Assembly: GCF_021739025.1 (NCBI RefSeq)
Contig: NZ_JAKKOT010000004.1
Coordinates: forward strand, 1 to 64,000
Reading direction: 5' to 3'
DNA length: 64,000 nucleotides
From: Gordonia liuliyuniae
GTDB taxonomy: Bacteria; Actinomycetota; Actinomycetes; Mycobacteriales; Mycobacteriaceae
Part shown: piece after piece, positions 29,762-37,545 of the stretch
How positions within the stretch are numbered: position 1 is the first letter of the stretch
How the letters are laid out: each line of letters starts with the position of its first letter
Translations under genes and position numbers: made by a program
Notes under the pieces: model-generated
What the model was told of the DNA's origin: nothing
The model's database searches: none
What the model saw: only the letters and a program-made list of their open reading frames with translations

Positions 29762-30586
29762 TTACGGCCTGGGCTTGGTCGTCGACGTGACGCGAGTCCG
29801 GGACCGTCGCAGCAATGATGCGGCGCACCCGAGCGCGAACACCGCGATCGCGATACCCAGCAGATAGAGGAGGGCTCCGTTCGGATCCCATCCGGGGGCG
29901 AACGCGAGTTCTTGACCGGTGCCGAACTGGCCGTTCAGGAACGGCATGTAGCCCTGCAGTGTGTAGCCGTCTGGCACCAGCGCGATCGCGTTCTCGATGA
30001 CGAACACCCACGCGAGGAGCACGGCTGCTGCGACCACCGGATGGCCGATCACAGCGCCGAGACCGACACCGACGCCGCACGCGATGAACGCGTACGCCGG
30101 CACGGTGAGTAGGAAGCGGACGCCCGCCGACGACGTCACATCGACGCCCTCGTAGACGAGGGGAAAAGCGAACGGGAGCACCGTTAGTACCAGCGCGACC
30201 AAGATCAGCGCGGTGATCGCCGCGTAGACGCCGTACACGATCCACCGCGCCGCGGGCCCCGTCCACACACGCGGAAACAGGTGACGTTGCAGGTCGCTGC
30301 CCGGTCCGGCCGTCGCGTCGGCGCCAGCGGTCGCGGCGATGACCGCCCACCCCATGACGGTGAACACGATCACCCAGTACACGGCATTGCTGGTCTGCAC
30401 CGAGGTCACCTGGATCTCGCCGGGCAGGCGCGCGAAACGCTCGGCGACGGCCGCGACACCGAACGTCACGATGAGCGGAAGTAGCACCGCCACCGGCAGG
30501 GCGGCGAAGAGGAGCGGGCCGCGGAGCCCGGCGGACCGGACGGTCTCGGCGCGGATTGCGCGGAGCAGAGAGGCGAGCGCGTTCAT
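29762..30586 (-). CDS. ABC-2 type transporter permease
   Basis: 274 aa with six predicted transmembrane helices and no ATPase domain. The start at 30586 overlaps the stop of the partner ATPase (ATGA), so the two are translationally coupled. The family exports drugs, lipids or polysaccharides, or acts in self-protection; nothing in the sequence tells which. It is the last gene of the four-gene operon that starts at 32932. Confidence 0.82.
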   Translation of the reverse strand: MNALASLLRAIRAETVRSAGLRGPLLFAALPVAVLLPLIVTFGVAAVAERFARLPGEIQVTSVQTSNAVYWVIVFTVMGWAVIAATAGADATAGPGSDLQRHLFPRVWTGPAARWIVYGVYAAITALILVALVLTVLPFAFPLVYEGVDVTSSAGVRFLLTVPAYAFIACGVGVGLGAVIGHPVVAAAVLLAWVFVIENAIALVPDGYTLQGYMPFLNGQFGTGQELAFAPGWDPNGALLYLLGIAIAVFALGCAASLLRRSRTRVTSTTKPRP

Positions 30587-31305
30587 CGGCCCGCCGGTCG
30601 GATCAGGTCGAGGTACGCGGTCTCCAGGTCGGCGTGGGCGCCGACGAACTCTGTGAGCGACGCGTCGGCATGGACCCGCCCCTTGTCGAGGACGATGACC
30701 CGGTCAGCGGTGCGCGACACCTCATCGAACAGGTGGGAGGCGATGAAGACGGCGCGACCGTCGTCGGCCAGGCCACGCAGGAGCTTGCGCAACCAGCGGA
30801 TCCCGTCGATGTCCAGGCCGTTCACCGGCTCGTCGAAGACCACGTTGGGTGCGTCCGAGAGCAGGGCGGCCGCGATGCCGAGCCGTTGTCGCATGCCGAG
30901 CGAGTAGTCGGCGACGCGCCGATCGGCGTCGGCGGCCAGCCCGACCCGGACGAGCACCCGGTCCACGCGCGCCGCATCGGTGCCGCCCGCCGCCGCCAAC
31001 CACCGCAGATGTCTGCGTCCGGTGTGTGCCGGATTCGGTCCGGTAGGTGATCCGGCGGCGTCGGCTCCGAGGTGGACGCCGATCGCGGTGGCGGGACGAG
31101 GATGCTGCCACGGCGGCACCCCGTCGACAAGCACCGCACCCTCACTGGGACGAAGCATGCCGCACATCGCCCGCAGCAACGTCGACTTCCCTGCGCCGTT
31201 GCGGCCGAGGAGGTAGACCAGACGCCCGTCGCCGACGGTCAGCGACACGTTCGAAAGCACCGGGCGACCGCCGTAGCCGACGGTCGCACCGACAGTCGAC
31301 ATCAT
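30583..31305 (-). CDS. ABC-2 type transporter ATP-binding protein
   Basis: 240 aa from the ATG at 31305, which overlaps the stop of the upstream gene (ATGA). A complete nucleotide-binding domain is present: Walker A GRNGAGKST, Q-loop replaced by a short loop around LGADAAG, signature YSLGMRQRLG, Walker B VVFDEP and the switch His in IASHLFDE. It energises the permease encoded next. Position in the operon ties it to an MTB12-like protein and a methyltransferase. Confidence 0.9.
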   Translation of the reverse strand: MMSTVGATVGYGGRPVLSNVSLTVGDGRLVYLLGRNGAGKSTLLRAMCGMLRPSEGAVLVDGVPPWQHPRPATAIGVHLGADAAGSPTGPNPAHTGRRHLRWLAAAGGTDAARVDRVLVRVGLAADADRRVADYSLGMRQRLGIAAALLSDAPNVVFDEPVNGLDIDGIRWLRKLLRGLADDGRAVFIASHLFDEVSRTADRVIVLDKGRVHADASLTEFVGAHADLETAYLDLIRPAGR

Positions 31306-32114
31306 GAGTTGCAGTAGATGTTGAGGCCGACGGTCTTGACGCCCTGGCACAGCGAACTCGCGGCCAGACGCCAGTTGCCGTCGATTCGCTTGAACTCGAT
31401 GCGGAGTCGGATAGTGGGGCGCCCCGCCGATCCGCTCGCGAGTGCCGCGGTCACCGAGTCGCCGCTGCGCTTCAGCGGGCCACTCACCTGGCTCCATCCC
31501 AGCGGAGCGCGGAACAGCCCGAGCGTGTAGACGGTGCGCGGTACCACGACGGCAGTCATCCCGCCCTCGATGTTGGCGGCTTTGGCCTCGTCGGATGCGG
31601 GTGTGGCGACCAGGAACCGGACGATCGAGTCAAGGTCGGACACGGTCGGCTGAGCGGATGTGACCCGAAAGTTCGCGGGCAGCGTTCGGTTCGACGACGG
31701 TGCTCGGGTCGTCACCGCAGGCGACTGCGTCTGCCCTGGCGAGTCGGTGGCCGCAGGCGCGCCAGGCACGCCCGGAGCAGGCGTGGCGTCTGTCGGCCCG
31801 CCGTCGGTGTCGGGCGAACCTGTCGGCACGGACTCGGTGGTCGTATCGCCTGCCCGCTGCGGGACGGTCGTGGCGCCCTGGTCGGAGCCGAGATTCACCA
31901 CAGTGGTCGGAGTCTCCTCGTCTGGTGCCGCGATGACGACTCCGACGACGCCGATCGCGACGATGAGCGCAGAGATTACGAGCGCGGCCACGGCCGACCA
32001 GATGACGGTGCCCCACTGGACACCGCCGGTCCTGGGCTCGGCCGCGGGCTGGGGTGGCGCCGTCGGCCCTTCGGTCGCCGCGTAGTCGTCGGTGGGGTAG
32101 TCGAACTCGGTCAC
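31302..32114 (-). CDS. membrane-anchored MTB12-family protein
   Basis: 270 aa from a GTG overlapping the methyltransferase stop (GTGA). A short cytoplasmic N-terminus precedes one transmembrane helix (about 36-64), a long Thr/Pro/Gly/Ser-rich linker (about 66-145) and a compact C-terminal domain. That domain (TVSDLDSIVRFLV ... IEGGMTAVV ... DGNWRLAASSLC) resembles the MTB12/CFP-2 low-molecular-weight antigen family of Mycobacteriales. It would lie outside the membrane. Two Cys near the end may pair. Function unknown; the operon suggests it assists the ABC exporter. Confidence 0.72.
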   Translation of the reverse strand: MTEFDYPTDDYAATEGPTAPPQPAAEPRTGGVQWGTVIWSAVAALVISALIVAIGVVGVVIAAPDEETPTTVVNLGSDQGATTVPQRAGDTTTESVPTGSPDTDGGPTDATPAPGVPGAPAATDSPGQTQSPAVTTRAPSSNRTLPANFRVTSAQPTVSDLDSIVRFLVATPASDEAKAANIEGGMTAVVVPRTVYTLGLFRAPLGWSQVSGPLKRSGDSVTAALASGSAGRPTIRLRIEFKRIDGNWRLAASSLCQGVKTVGLNIYCNS

Positions 32115-32932
32115 GGTGCGGCGGGAGTGACAGGCTTGACAGCGATGATCTCGATCGCGGCGAGGTTGTCGCGGTATTTCACGAACACCGAGCGCATGCC
32201 GAGGATTCGGCGGCGCGCGCCGCGGTCGCGGAGGACGTTGCCGACGAAGCGGAGCGTTCGCAGGATGCCTTCGTCAGCAAGGACGCGGCGCGGTTCGAGG
32301 AGCGCCATCGGCGCGAAACGCACCTTCGCCACGGTGAATCCGGCGTCGGTGAGGATCGTGCGCCACTCGTCCTCGGTAAGGGGGCGGGCGTTGACTTTGA
32401 TCGAGCGAGCGAGAGCCTTGCGGATCTCGGTCTTCTGATCGTCTCCGAGGGTGTCGGGGTTCAACGACAGTTCGTGGATCGCGTAGCGGCCGCCCGGGCG
32501 CAGGACGCGGAAGGCCTCGCTGATGATCTCCGACTTATGGCGGTCGGACTGCATCGTCAGCATCGCTTCGCCGATCGCGGCGTCGACGGACTCGTCGTCG
32601 AGGCCGGTGGCCGACGCGTCGCCTTCGACGACGCGGCCGCGTGAACCGATCGCCTTCCCGGTGAGGGCTGCCGCTGCTCCGTCGGATTCGACGCCGACGT
32701 AGCTGCGCGGGTTCTTCTCGAGGATCGCCGCGGCGGTCTTCCCGAGTCCCGGAGCGATCTCGAGGACGTCGGTGCCGGTCAGGTCGGCGTCGTCGATCAT
32801 CTGCTCGGTCATCCCACGACCGCCGGGGCGGAGGACGCGCTTTCCGAGCCTGGCGAGGAGCCAGTGCCCGGGGACGTCCTCGACCTTCCGGTTTGCGAGG
32901 GGAAGATCGCTGGGCGAGTTGTCGACACTCAT
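32111..32932 (-). CDS. Class I SAM-dependent methyltransferase
   Basis: 273 aa. The ATG at 32932 has AAGGAG at good spacing; the GTG one codon upstream is too close to it. The SAM fold is shown by VLEIAPGLGKTAAAIL (motif I), the acidic residue in YVGVESD, GDASATGLDDESVDAAIGEA, and RVLRPGGRYAIHEL. It resembles UbiE-like methyltransferases; the substrate is not evident. It leads a four-gene operon in which every junction overlaps by 4 bp, and a DtxR/IdeR-like palindrome lies 25 bp upstream. Confidence 0.85.
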   Translation of the reverse strand: MSVDNSPSDLPLANRKVEDVPGHWLLARLGKRVLRPGGRGMTEQMIDDADLTGTDVLEIAPGLGKTAAAILEKNPRSYVGVESDGAAAALTGKAIGSRGRVVEGDASATGLDDESVDAAIGEAMLTMQSDRHKSEIISEAFRVLRPGGRYAIHELSLNPDTLGDDQKTEIRKALARSIKVNARPLTEDEWRTILTDAGFTVAKVRFAPMALLEPRRVLADEGILRTLRFVGNVLRDRGARRRILGMRSVFVKYRDNLAAIEIIAVKPVTPAAP

Positions 32933-32957
32933 CACTGCTCCTTAAGCCTAACCTAAC

Positions 32958-32976
32958 CTAGGCTAACCTAGCCTAG
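32958..32976 (-). promoter_or_regulatory. DtxR/IdeR-like iron box upstream of the methyltransferase operon
   Basis: CTAGGCTAACCTAGCCTAG is a perfect 8-3-8 palindrome that agrees with the known IdeR/DtxR consensus (TTAGGTTAGSCTAACCTAA) at 14 of 19 positions by my count. It sits in a longer run of CCTAA-like repeats (32946-32986) that offers overlapping sites. Iron-dependent repression of the methyltransferase-MTB12-ABC operon is inferred. Confidence 0.6.
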
Positions 32977-33053
32977 CTGAGGCTTAGCGTACATCTACGT
33001 GGTACGTCGGCATAACGACTATTCGGGCGAACCGCGGAACAGCGGCATCGTGA

Positions 33054-33962
33054 TCACGCGTCGGCGAAGTGTCGGTTCAGTTCTCCGACGATCTGGTCCC
33101 AGAGCGCTTGGGGCAGGTCGTGGGCCATCCCGTCGACCATGACGAGTCGTCCGTTCGGGACCGTCCGAGCAACGGCGCGCGCACCGGACGGCCGCATCAA
33201 CTTGTCGTGCGTGCCGTGCAGAACGAGAGTCGGGGCGCTGATCCGTTTGTCGCGGGCGGCGAGCGAGCCCGACGCGAGGATCGCGGCGAACTGGCGGGCG
33301 ATGCCGACCGGGTAATAGGAGCGGTCGAAGTACTCGGTGGCGTTGCGGAGTGCCTGTTCGTCGGTCGGCGGAAAGACCGGTGAGCCGATGATGCGGGTGA
33401 GTTTCGCCGTGTGTGCGATGATCTCGGCCCGGCCGGAGCCCTCCGGCGGCGGCGAGATGAGCGCGAGGAGTTGGCGCGGTCCGGGCGGCGGCAGCAGTGC
33501 ACGGTTGTTGCTCGACATGATGATCGTCGCCGAGATCGTCCGGTCCGGGCGGTCCGCGGCGACGACCTGCGCGGTCATGCCGCCCATGGACGCTCCGACG
33601 AGGTGAGCGCGTTCGATCCCGAGATGGTCGAGGACCCGCATCGCATCCGAGGCGAGATCGTCCAACGTGTACGGCGCGCCCTTCGCCTGCAGTCCGAAGA
33701 AGAACTGAAGCATCTTCACCGGCAGCGGCGGACCGCCGACCCGCGCGTCGTCGAACTTTCCGGAGAGTCCGCTGTCGCGGTTGTCGAATCGGATCACCCG
33801 GTATCCCTCCGCGGCGATCTTCTCGCAGAATTCGGTGCGCCAGAAGACCATCTGGGCACCGAGTCCCATGATGAGGAGCACGGGCGGGTCCTGCGGATCG
33901 CCGAACTCGTCGTAGAAGATGTCGACGTCGCCGCCGGTGATGAGTCCTTCACGCGTGGTCAT
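33054..33962 (-). CDS. Alpha/beta hydrolase
   Basis: 302 aa from the ATG at 33962 (MTTREGLITGGD). It has the alpha/beta hydrolase core: HG-region VLLIMGLGAQMVFW, nucleophile elbow GASMGG, acid in the LHGTHDKLM strand, and the catalytic His in VDGMAHDLP. The family includes lipases, epoxide hydrolases and haloperoxidases; substrate unknown. It is divergent from ligB with 61 bp between the start codons. No operon partner. Confidence 0.86.
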   Translation of the reverse strand: MTTREGLITGGDVDIFYDEFGDPQDPPVLLIMGLGAQMVFWRTEFCEKIAAEGYRVIRFDNRDSGLSGKFDDARVGGPPLPVKMLQFFFGLQAKGAPYTLDDLASDAMRVLDHLGIERAHLVGASMGGMTAQVVAADRPDRTISATIIMSSNNRALLPPPGPRQLLALISPPPEGSGRAEIIAHTAKLTRIIGSPVFPPTDEQALRNATEYFDRSYYPVGIARQFAAILASGSLAARDKRISAPTLVLHGTHDKLMRPSGARAVARTVPNGRLVMVDGMAHDLPQALWDQIVGELNRHFADA

Positions 33963-34011
33963 CAGGACATCATCGCCGATCGATCTCGACCGTGGTCGGA
34001 GCCTGAGCGAA

Positions 34012-34017
34012 TAGTCT
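34012..34017 (+). promoter_or_regulatory. candidate leaderless promoter of ligB
   Basis: TAGTCT at 34012-34017 is followed by 6 nt and the ATG at 34024, with no ribosome site, as in leaderless actinobacterial genes. Confidence 0.4.
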
Positions 34018-34023
34018 GGATTG

Positions 34024-35619
34024 ATGACCGACGATGCGCTCGCTCTCGTCGATCTGGTGCGCGCGGCCTCCGAGGTCGCGGCGACCAGGTCCCGGACCAC
34101 CAAGACGCATGTGCTCGCCGAATTGCTGGCACGGCTGCGTCCGGACGAGGCCGCAATCGCAGTCGGGTTGATCCTCGGCCGACCGGTGCAGGGCAGACTC
34201 GGTATCGGGTGGCGAACCCTCCGCGACCAGCGCGTCGACCCGGCCACGACGGAAAGTCTCACCGTTCACGACGTGGACGTCGCATTCGGCGGACTGTCGA
34301 CGAGTCACGGCCCGGGTTCGGCGACGCACCGCGCCGAGATCCTCGGCGCGTTGATGCGGTGCGCGACCGCACCCGAGCAGGACTATCTCGTCCGGGTGAT
34401 GACTGGCGAGATGCGGACCGGAGCACTCGAAGGCGTACTCGCCGACGCCGCGGCCCGTGCCGTCGACGCCGATCGGAGCACGGTGCGGCGGGCGGCGATG
34501 CTGTCGGGTGACCTGGGCGGGACCGTGCGGGCGGCGCTCGCCGGGGAGGACCTGACGCTCGTCGATCTGACTCCGGGCGTGCCCGTCCAACCGATGCTCG
34601 CGGGCACCGCGTCGTCGCCCGCCTGCGCAATCACAACCACCGGGGCAGTCACAACCACCGGGGCCGTCGCAACCACCGGGGCCGCCCCCAATCGCATCGT
34701 CTCGGTCGAGTACAAACTCGACGGGGCACGCCTGCAAGTGCATCGTGTCGACGGCCGGGTGCGGGCCTTCACCCGGAGTCTCGCGGACATCACCGACCGG
34801 GTGCCCGACGTCGTCGACGTGGTCGCAGGCTTTCCGGGCGGCGATCTCGTCCTCGATGGAGAGACCCTCGCGTTGGACGAGTCGGGGACGGCCCGAGCGT
34901 TCCAGGACACGATGAGCAGCTTCGGGCGCGGCGGCGTCCGAGGGCTCACCGTATGGTTCTTCGACGTCTTGTACGCGGACGGCCGATCGTGGATCGACGA
35001 ACCGCTCGCCGTGCGGCGGGAGGTGCTTCGCGCGGTCGCGACCGACCACATGATTCCCGGCCGACTCGTCGACGCGGCCGAACCGGAGCGGGCGCATGAC
35101 GTACTTGACGACGCGCTCGCGGCAGGCCACGAGGGGATCGTCGTCAAAGCGCTCGACTCGCCCTATGCGGCAGGCCGCCGCGGATCGCACTGGGTGAAGG
35201 TGAAACCTGTCTACAGCTATGATCTGGTCGTCCTTGCCGTCGAACAGGGGTCGGGCCGACGCGCCGGGTGGCTGTCGAACATCCACCTCGGCGCGCGCGA
35301 CCCGGACGGCGACTACGGGCCCGACGGCGGATTCGTGATGGTCGGAAAGACGTTCAAAGGCCTCACCGACGAAATCCTCCGCTGGCAGACCGAGTACTTC
35401 CCGACGATCGCCGAGCGACGTGACGGCCACGTGCTGCATGTGCGGCCGGAGACCGTCGTCGAGATCGCCGTCGACGGCGTTCAACGGTCGACGCGCTACC
35501 CGGGCGGCGCCGCGCTCCGCTTCGCGCGGGTCAAGCGGTACCGGGTCGGCGTCGACGCGAAACCGGCGGAGGACGCCGACACCATCGCGTCGATCCGGGA
35601 CCGACTGCCCGGAGACTGA
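34024..35619 (+). CDS. ligB: ATP-dependent DNA ligase, LigB type
   Basis: 531 aa from the ATG at 34024. An N-terminal helical DNA-binding domain (about 1-195) precedes the adenylation domain, with the AMP-accepting Lys in EYKLDGARL near 231, the EGIVVKALDSPYAAGRRGS motif and VKVKPVYSY. An OB-fold domain with ERRDGHVLHVRPETVVEIA closes it. It fits the actinobacterial LigB length. Between the first two domains (about 202-221) is a Thr/Gly/Ala linker made by an 18-bp repeat. A repair or back-up role beside NAD-dependent LigA is known for the family. Confidence 0.92.
   Translation: MTDDALALVDLVRAASEVAATRSRTTKTHVLAELLARLRPDEAAIAVGLILGRPVQGRLGIGWRTLRDQRVDPATTESLTVHDVDVAFGGLSTSHGPGSATHRAEILGALMRCATAPEQDYLVRVMTGEMRTGALEGVLADAAARAVDADRSTVRRAAMLSGDLGGTVRAALAGEDLTLVDLTPGVPVQPMLAGTASSPACAITTTGAVTTTGAVATTGAAPNRIVSVEYKLDGARLQVHRVDGRVRAFTRSLADITDRVPDVVDVVAGFPGGDLVLDGETLALDESGTARAFQDTMSSFGRGGVRGLTVWFFDVLYADGRSWIDEPLAVRREVLRAVATDHMIPGRLVDAAEPERAHDVLDDALAAGHEGIVVKALDSPYAAGRRGSHWVKVKPVYSYDLVVLAVEQGSGRRAGWLSNIHLGARDPDGDYGPDGGFVMVGKTFKGLTDEILRWQTEYFPTIAERRDGHVLHVRPETVVEIAVDGVQRSTRYPGGAALRFARVKRYRVGVDAKPAEDADTIASIRDRLPGD
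34631..34684 (+). repeat. 18-bp tandem repeat in the ligB linker (3 units)
   Basis: TCACAACCACCGGGGCAG, TCACAACCACCGGGGCCG and TCGCAACCACCGGGGCCG follow in frame, encoding a TTGAV-like unit between the DNA-binding and adenylation domains. Confidence 0.92.
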
Positions 35620-35682
35620 CTGCCCGCAGAGTCCAGTGCCCGCAGACTCCAGTGCCCGCAGACCCCAGTGCCCGCAGAGTCC
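35619..35682. repeat. 16-bp tandem repeat between ligB and the acyl-CoA synthetase gene (4 units)
   Basis: Four 16-bp units (AGTGCCCGCAGACTCC type) start at 35619, 35635, 35651 and 35667. They begin on the last base of the ligB stop codon and fill most of the 81-bp gap between two convergent genes. No clear terminator hairpin is present in that gap. Confidence 0.9.
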
Positions 35683-35700
35683 GGTTCCGACCTGTGCTGC

Positions 35701-37422
35701 TCAGCGTGTCCCGCGCATCCCGAAGTCCTCGTCCCGGAACTCGGTCGTCACCCGCTCGTCGGCGTTGTCGTCCTCGCGGCGGCGCAGTTCGACGCGGCGG
35801 ATCTTGCCGGAGATCGTCTTCGGCAGCTCGAAGAACTCGACCCGTCGGACGCGGAGATACGGCGGCAGGTGCTCGCGCGCGTACGCGAGGATGTCGCGTG
35901 CGGTGTCCGCGGTCGGCTCGTGCCCGGGCGCGAGCGTGATGTAGGCCTTCGGCACCGCGAGCCGCACCTCGTCGGGGGCCGGGACCACTGCCGCTTCGGC
36001 GACCGCGGGGTGCTCGATCAGAACACTCTCCAACTCGAACGGGCTCACCTTGTAGTCGGAGGCCTTGAACACGTCGTCAGTCCGCCCGATGTACGTGATG
36101 TACCCGTCCTCGTCCCGTTCGGCGACGTCACCGGTGTGATAAAAGCCGCCTGCCATTGCGAGCGCGTTGCGTTCCGGGTCGCCCTGGTAGCCGGTCATCA
36201 AGGTGAGCGGCCGACCCTGCGGGCCGCCGAGGTCGAGACAGATCTCGCCCTCGCCCGGACCGTCGACGGCCGTGCCCGTCTCCGGGGCGACGAGGACCAC
36301 CGGGACCCCGGGGAGCGGTCTGCCCATCGATCCCGACTTGAGCGGCTGGCCCGGTGAGTTGGCGACGGACGCGGTGCACTCGGTCTGCCCGAAGCCGTCG
36401 CGGATCGTCAGCCCCCAGTGCTCGCGGACCTTGCTGATGACCTCCGGATTGAGCGGCTCGCCCGCGCCGATCGCCTCACGCAGCGATGCCGGACGTCCCG
36501 CGGACAGGTCAGCGTTGATCAACATCCGCCACACGGTCGGCGGCGCGCAGAACGTCGACACGTGTTCGTCGGTGAGCTGTCGCAGGAGTGCGGCCGCGTC
36601 GAACCGCTCATAGTTGTAGACCAGGACGGCGGCTTCGGCGAGGAACGGCGCGAAGAAGTTCGACCACGCGTGTTTCGCCCAGCCCGGACTGGAGATGTTG
36701 AGGTGGACGTCGCCCGGCTGGAGCCCGAGCCAGTACATGGTGGACAGGTGCCCCACCGGGTACGAGACGTGCGTGTGCTCGACGAGCTTCGGTTTGCTGG
36801 TGGTTCCCGAGGTGAAGTACAGGAGCAGACGGTCTGAGGATGCGTTGCCCGGGTGCTCGACGGCTGGGTCGTCGACGTCCGACGCCGTCGCATAGTCGAG
36901 CCAGCCCTCGGCGCTGCCACCGACCACGAAACGGTGGTCGATGCCGGGGACGTCGGCGAACTTCGGCGCGTCGACGACATTGCAGATCGAGGCCCTGGCG
37001 TCGCCGCGTGCCGCCCGGTCGGTGAGCTCGGCGGGCCCGACGGCAGTGGTGGTCGGCATGATGACCGCGCCGATCTTGATGATTGCCAGCATCGACTCCC
37101 AGAGTTCCACCTGGTTGTCGAGCATCACGATCACGCTCTGGCCGCGTTCGACGCCCGCGTCCCGCAGCATCGCGGCGACCTGATCGGAGCGGCGTGCCAG
37201 GCGGTCGAACGTGTACGAGGCTTTCGACCCGTCGTTCTCGACGATGACGAGGCCGGGGGAGTCGTTGCCGCGCGCGTACGCGTCGAACCAGTCGTGGGCG
37301 AAGTTGAATGTGTCGCCGACGTCCGGCCATGAGAACTCGGTACGCGCGGCGTCGTAGTCGTCGCGGAACCGCAGCAGGGTGTCGCGGGCGGTCCGAAGGC
37401 TGTCGATAGCAGAGTTCGTCAT
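35701..37422 (-). CDS. Acyl-CoA synthetase (AMP-binding, medium-chain/acetyl-CoA-ligase-like)
   Basis: 573 aa if started at 37422 (MTNSAIDSLRTARD); an ATG at 37458 with GGAGGGG very close upstream is the alternative. It is an ANL-superfamily ligase: phosphate loop YFTSGTTSKPK, A5-type RDGFGQTECT, A7 YHTGDVAERDEDGYITYIGR and the C-terminal catalytic Lys in LPKTISGKIRRVEL. The family activates acetate or medium-chain acids to acyl-CoA by way of acyl-AMP. It is divergent from the ABC pair, and its candidate -10 (TAGGCT, reverse strand 37534-37539) lies inside the iron box there. Confidence 0.9.
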   Translation of the reverse strand: MTNSAIDSLRTARDTLLRFRDDYDAARTEFSWPDVGDTFNFAHDWFDAYARGNDSPGLVIVENDGSKASYTFDRLARRSDQVAAMLRDAGVERGQSVIVMLDNQVELWESMLAIIKIGAVIMPTTTAVGPAELTDRAARGDARASICNVVDAPKFADVPGIDHRFVVGGSAEGWLDYATASDVDDPAVEHPGNASSDRLLLYFTSGTTSKPKLVEHTHVSYPVGHLSTMYWLGLQPGDVHLNISSPGWAKHAWSNFFAPFLAEAAVLVYNYERFDAAALLRQLTDEHVSTFCAPPTVWRMLINADLSAGRPASLREAIGAGEPLNPEVISKVREHWGLTIRDGFGQTECTASVANSPGQPLKSGSMGRPLPGVPVVLVAPETGTAVDGPGEGEICLDLGGPQGRPLTLMTGYQGDPERNALAMAGGFYHTGDVAERDEDGYITYIGRTDDVFKASDYKVSPFELESVLIEHPAVAEAAVVPAPDEVRLAVPKAYITLAPGHEPTADTARDILAYAREHLPPYLRVRRVEFFELPKTISGKIRRVELRRREDDNADERVTTEFRDEDFGMRGTR

Positions 37423-37526
37423 AGTTGCCGATTGTGCCGTGACGGTGACCGGAGTCATACCCCTCCGAAGGGGGAGTCGACCTTCCGGTCTCCTCGAGAC
37501 AGTGGCGAACGTCGAGCACAAACAAC

Positions 37527-37545
37527 GTAGGATAGCCTAATTTCA
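37527..37545 (+). promoter_or_regulatory. DtxR/IdeR-like iron box over the ABC pair promoter and start codon
   Basis: GTAGGATAGCCTAATTTCA agrees with the IdeR/DtxR consensus at 14 of 19 positions by my count. It contains a -10 TAGGAT (37528-37533) for the ABC gene, whose ATG is at 37545, and a -10 TAGGCT on the other strand for the acyl-CoA synthetase. A bound repressor would block both. Confidence 0.6.

Noticed and set aside
32946..32986. Reading the CCTAA-rich stretch as a simple repeat only
   Set aside because: It contains a perfect 8-3-8 palindrome with the IdeR/DtxR pattern placed just before an operon start, so a regulatory reading is more economical.
35619..35682. Possible CRISPR array
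   Set aside because: The 16-bp units abut with no spacers, and no cas gene is present. The same holds for the other tandem repeats in the window.
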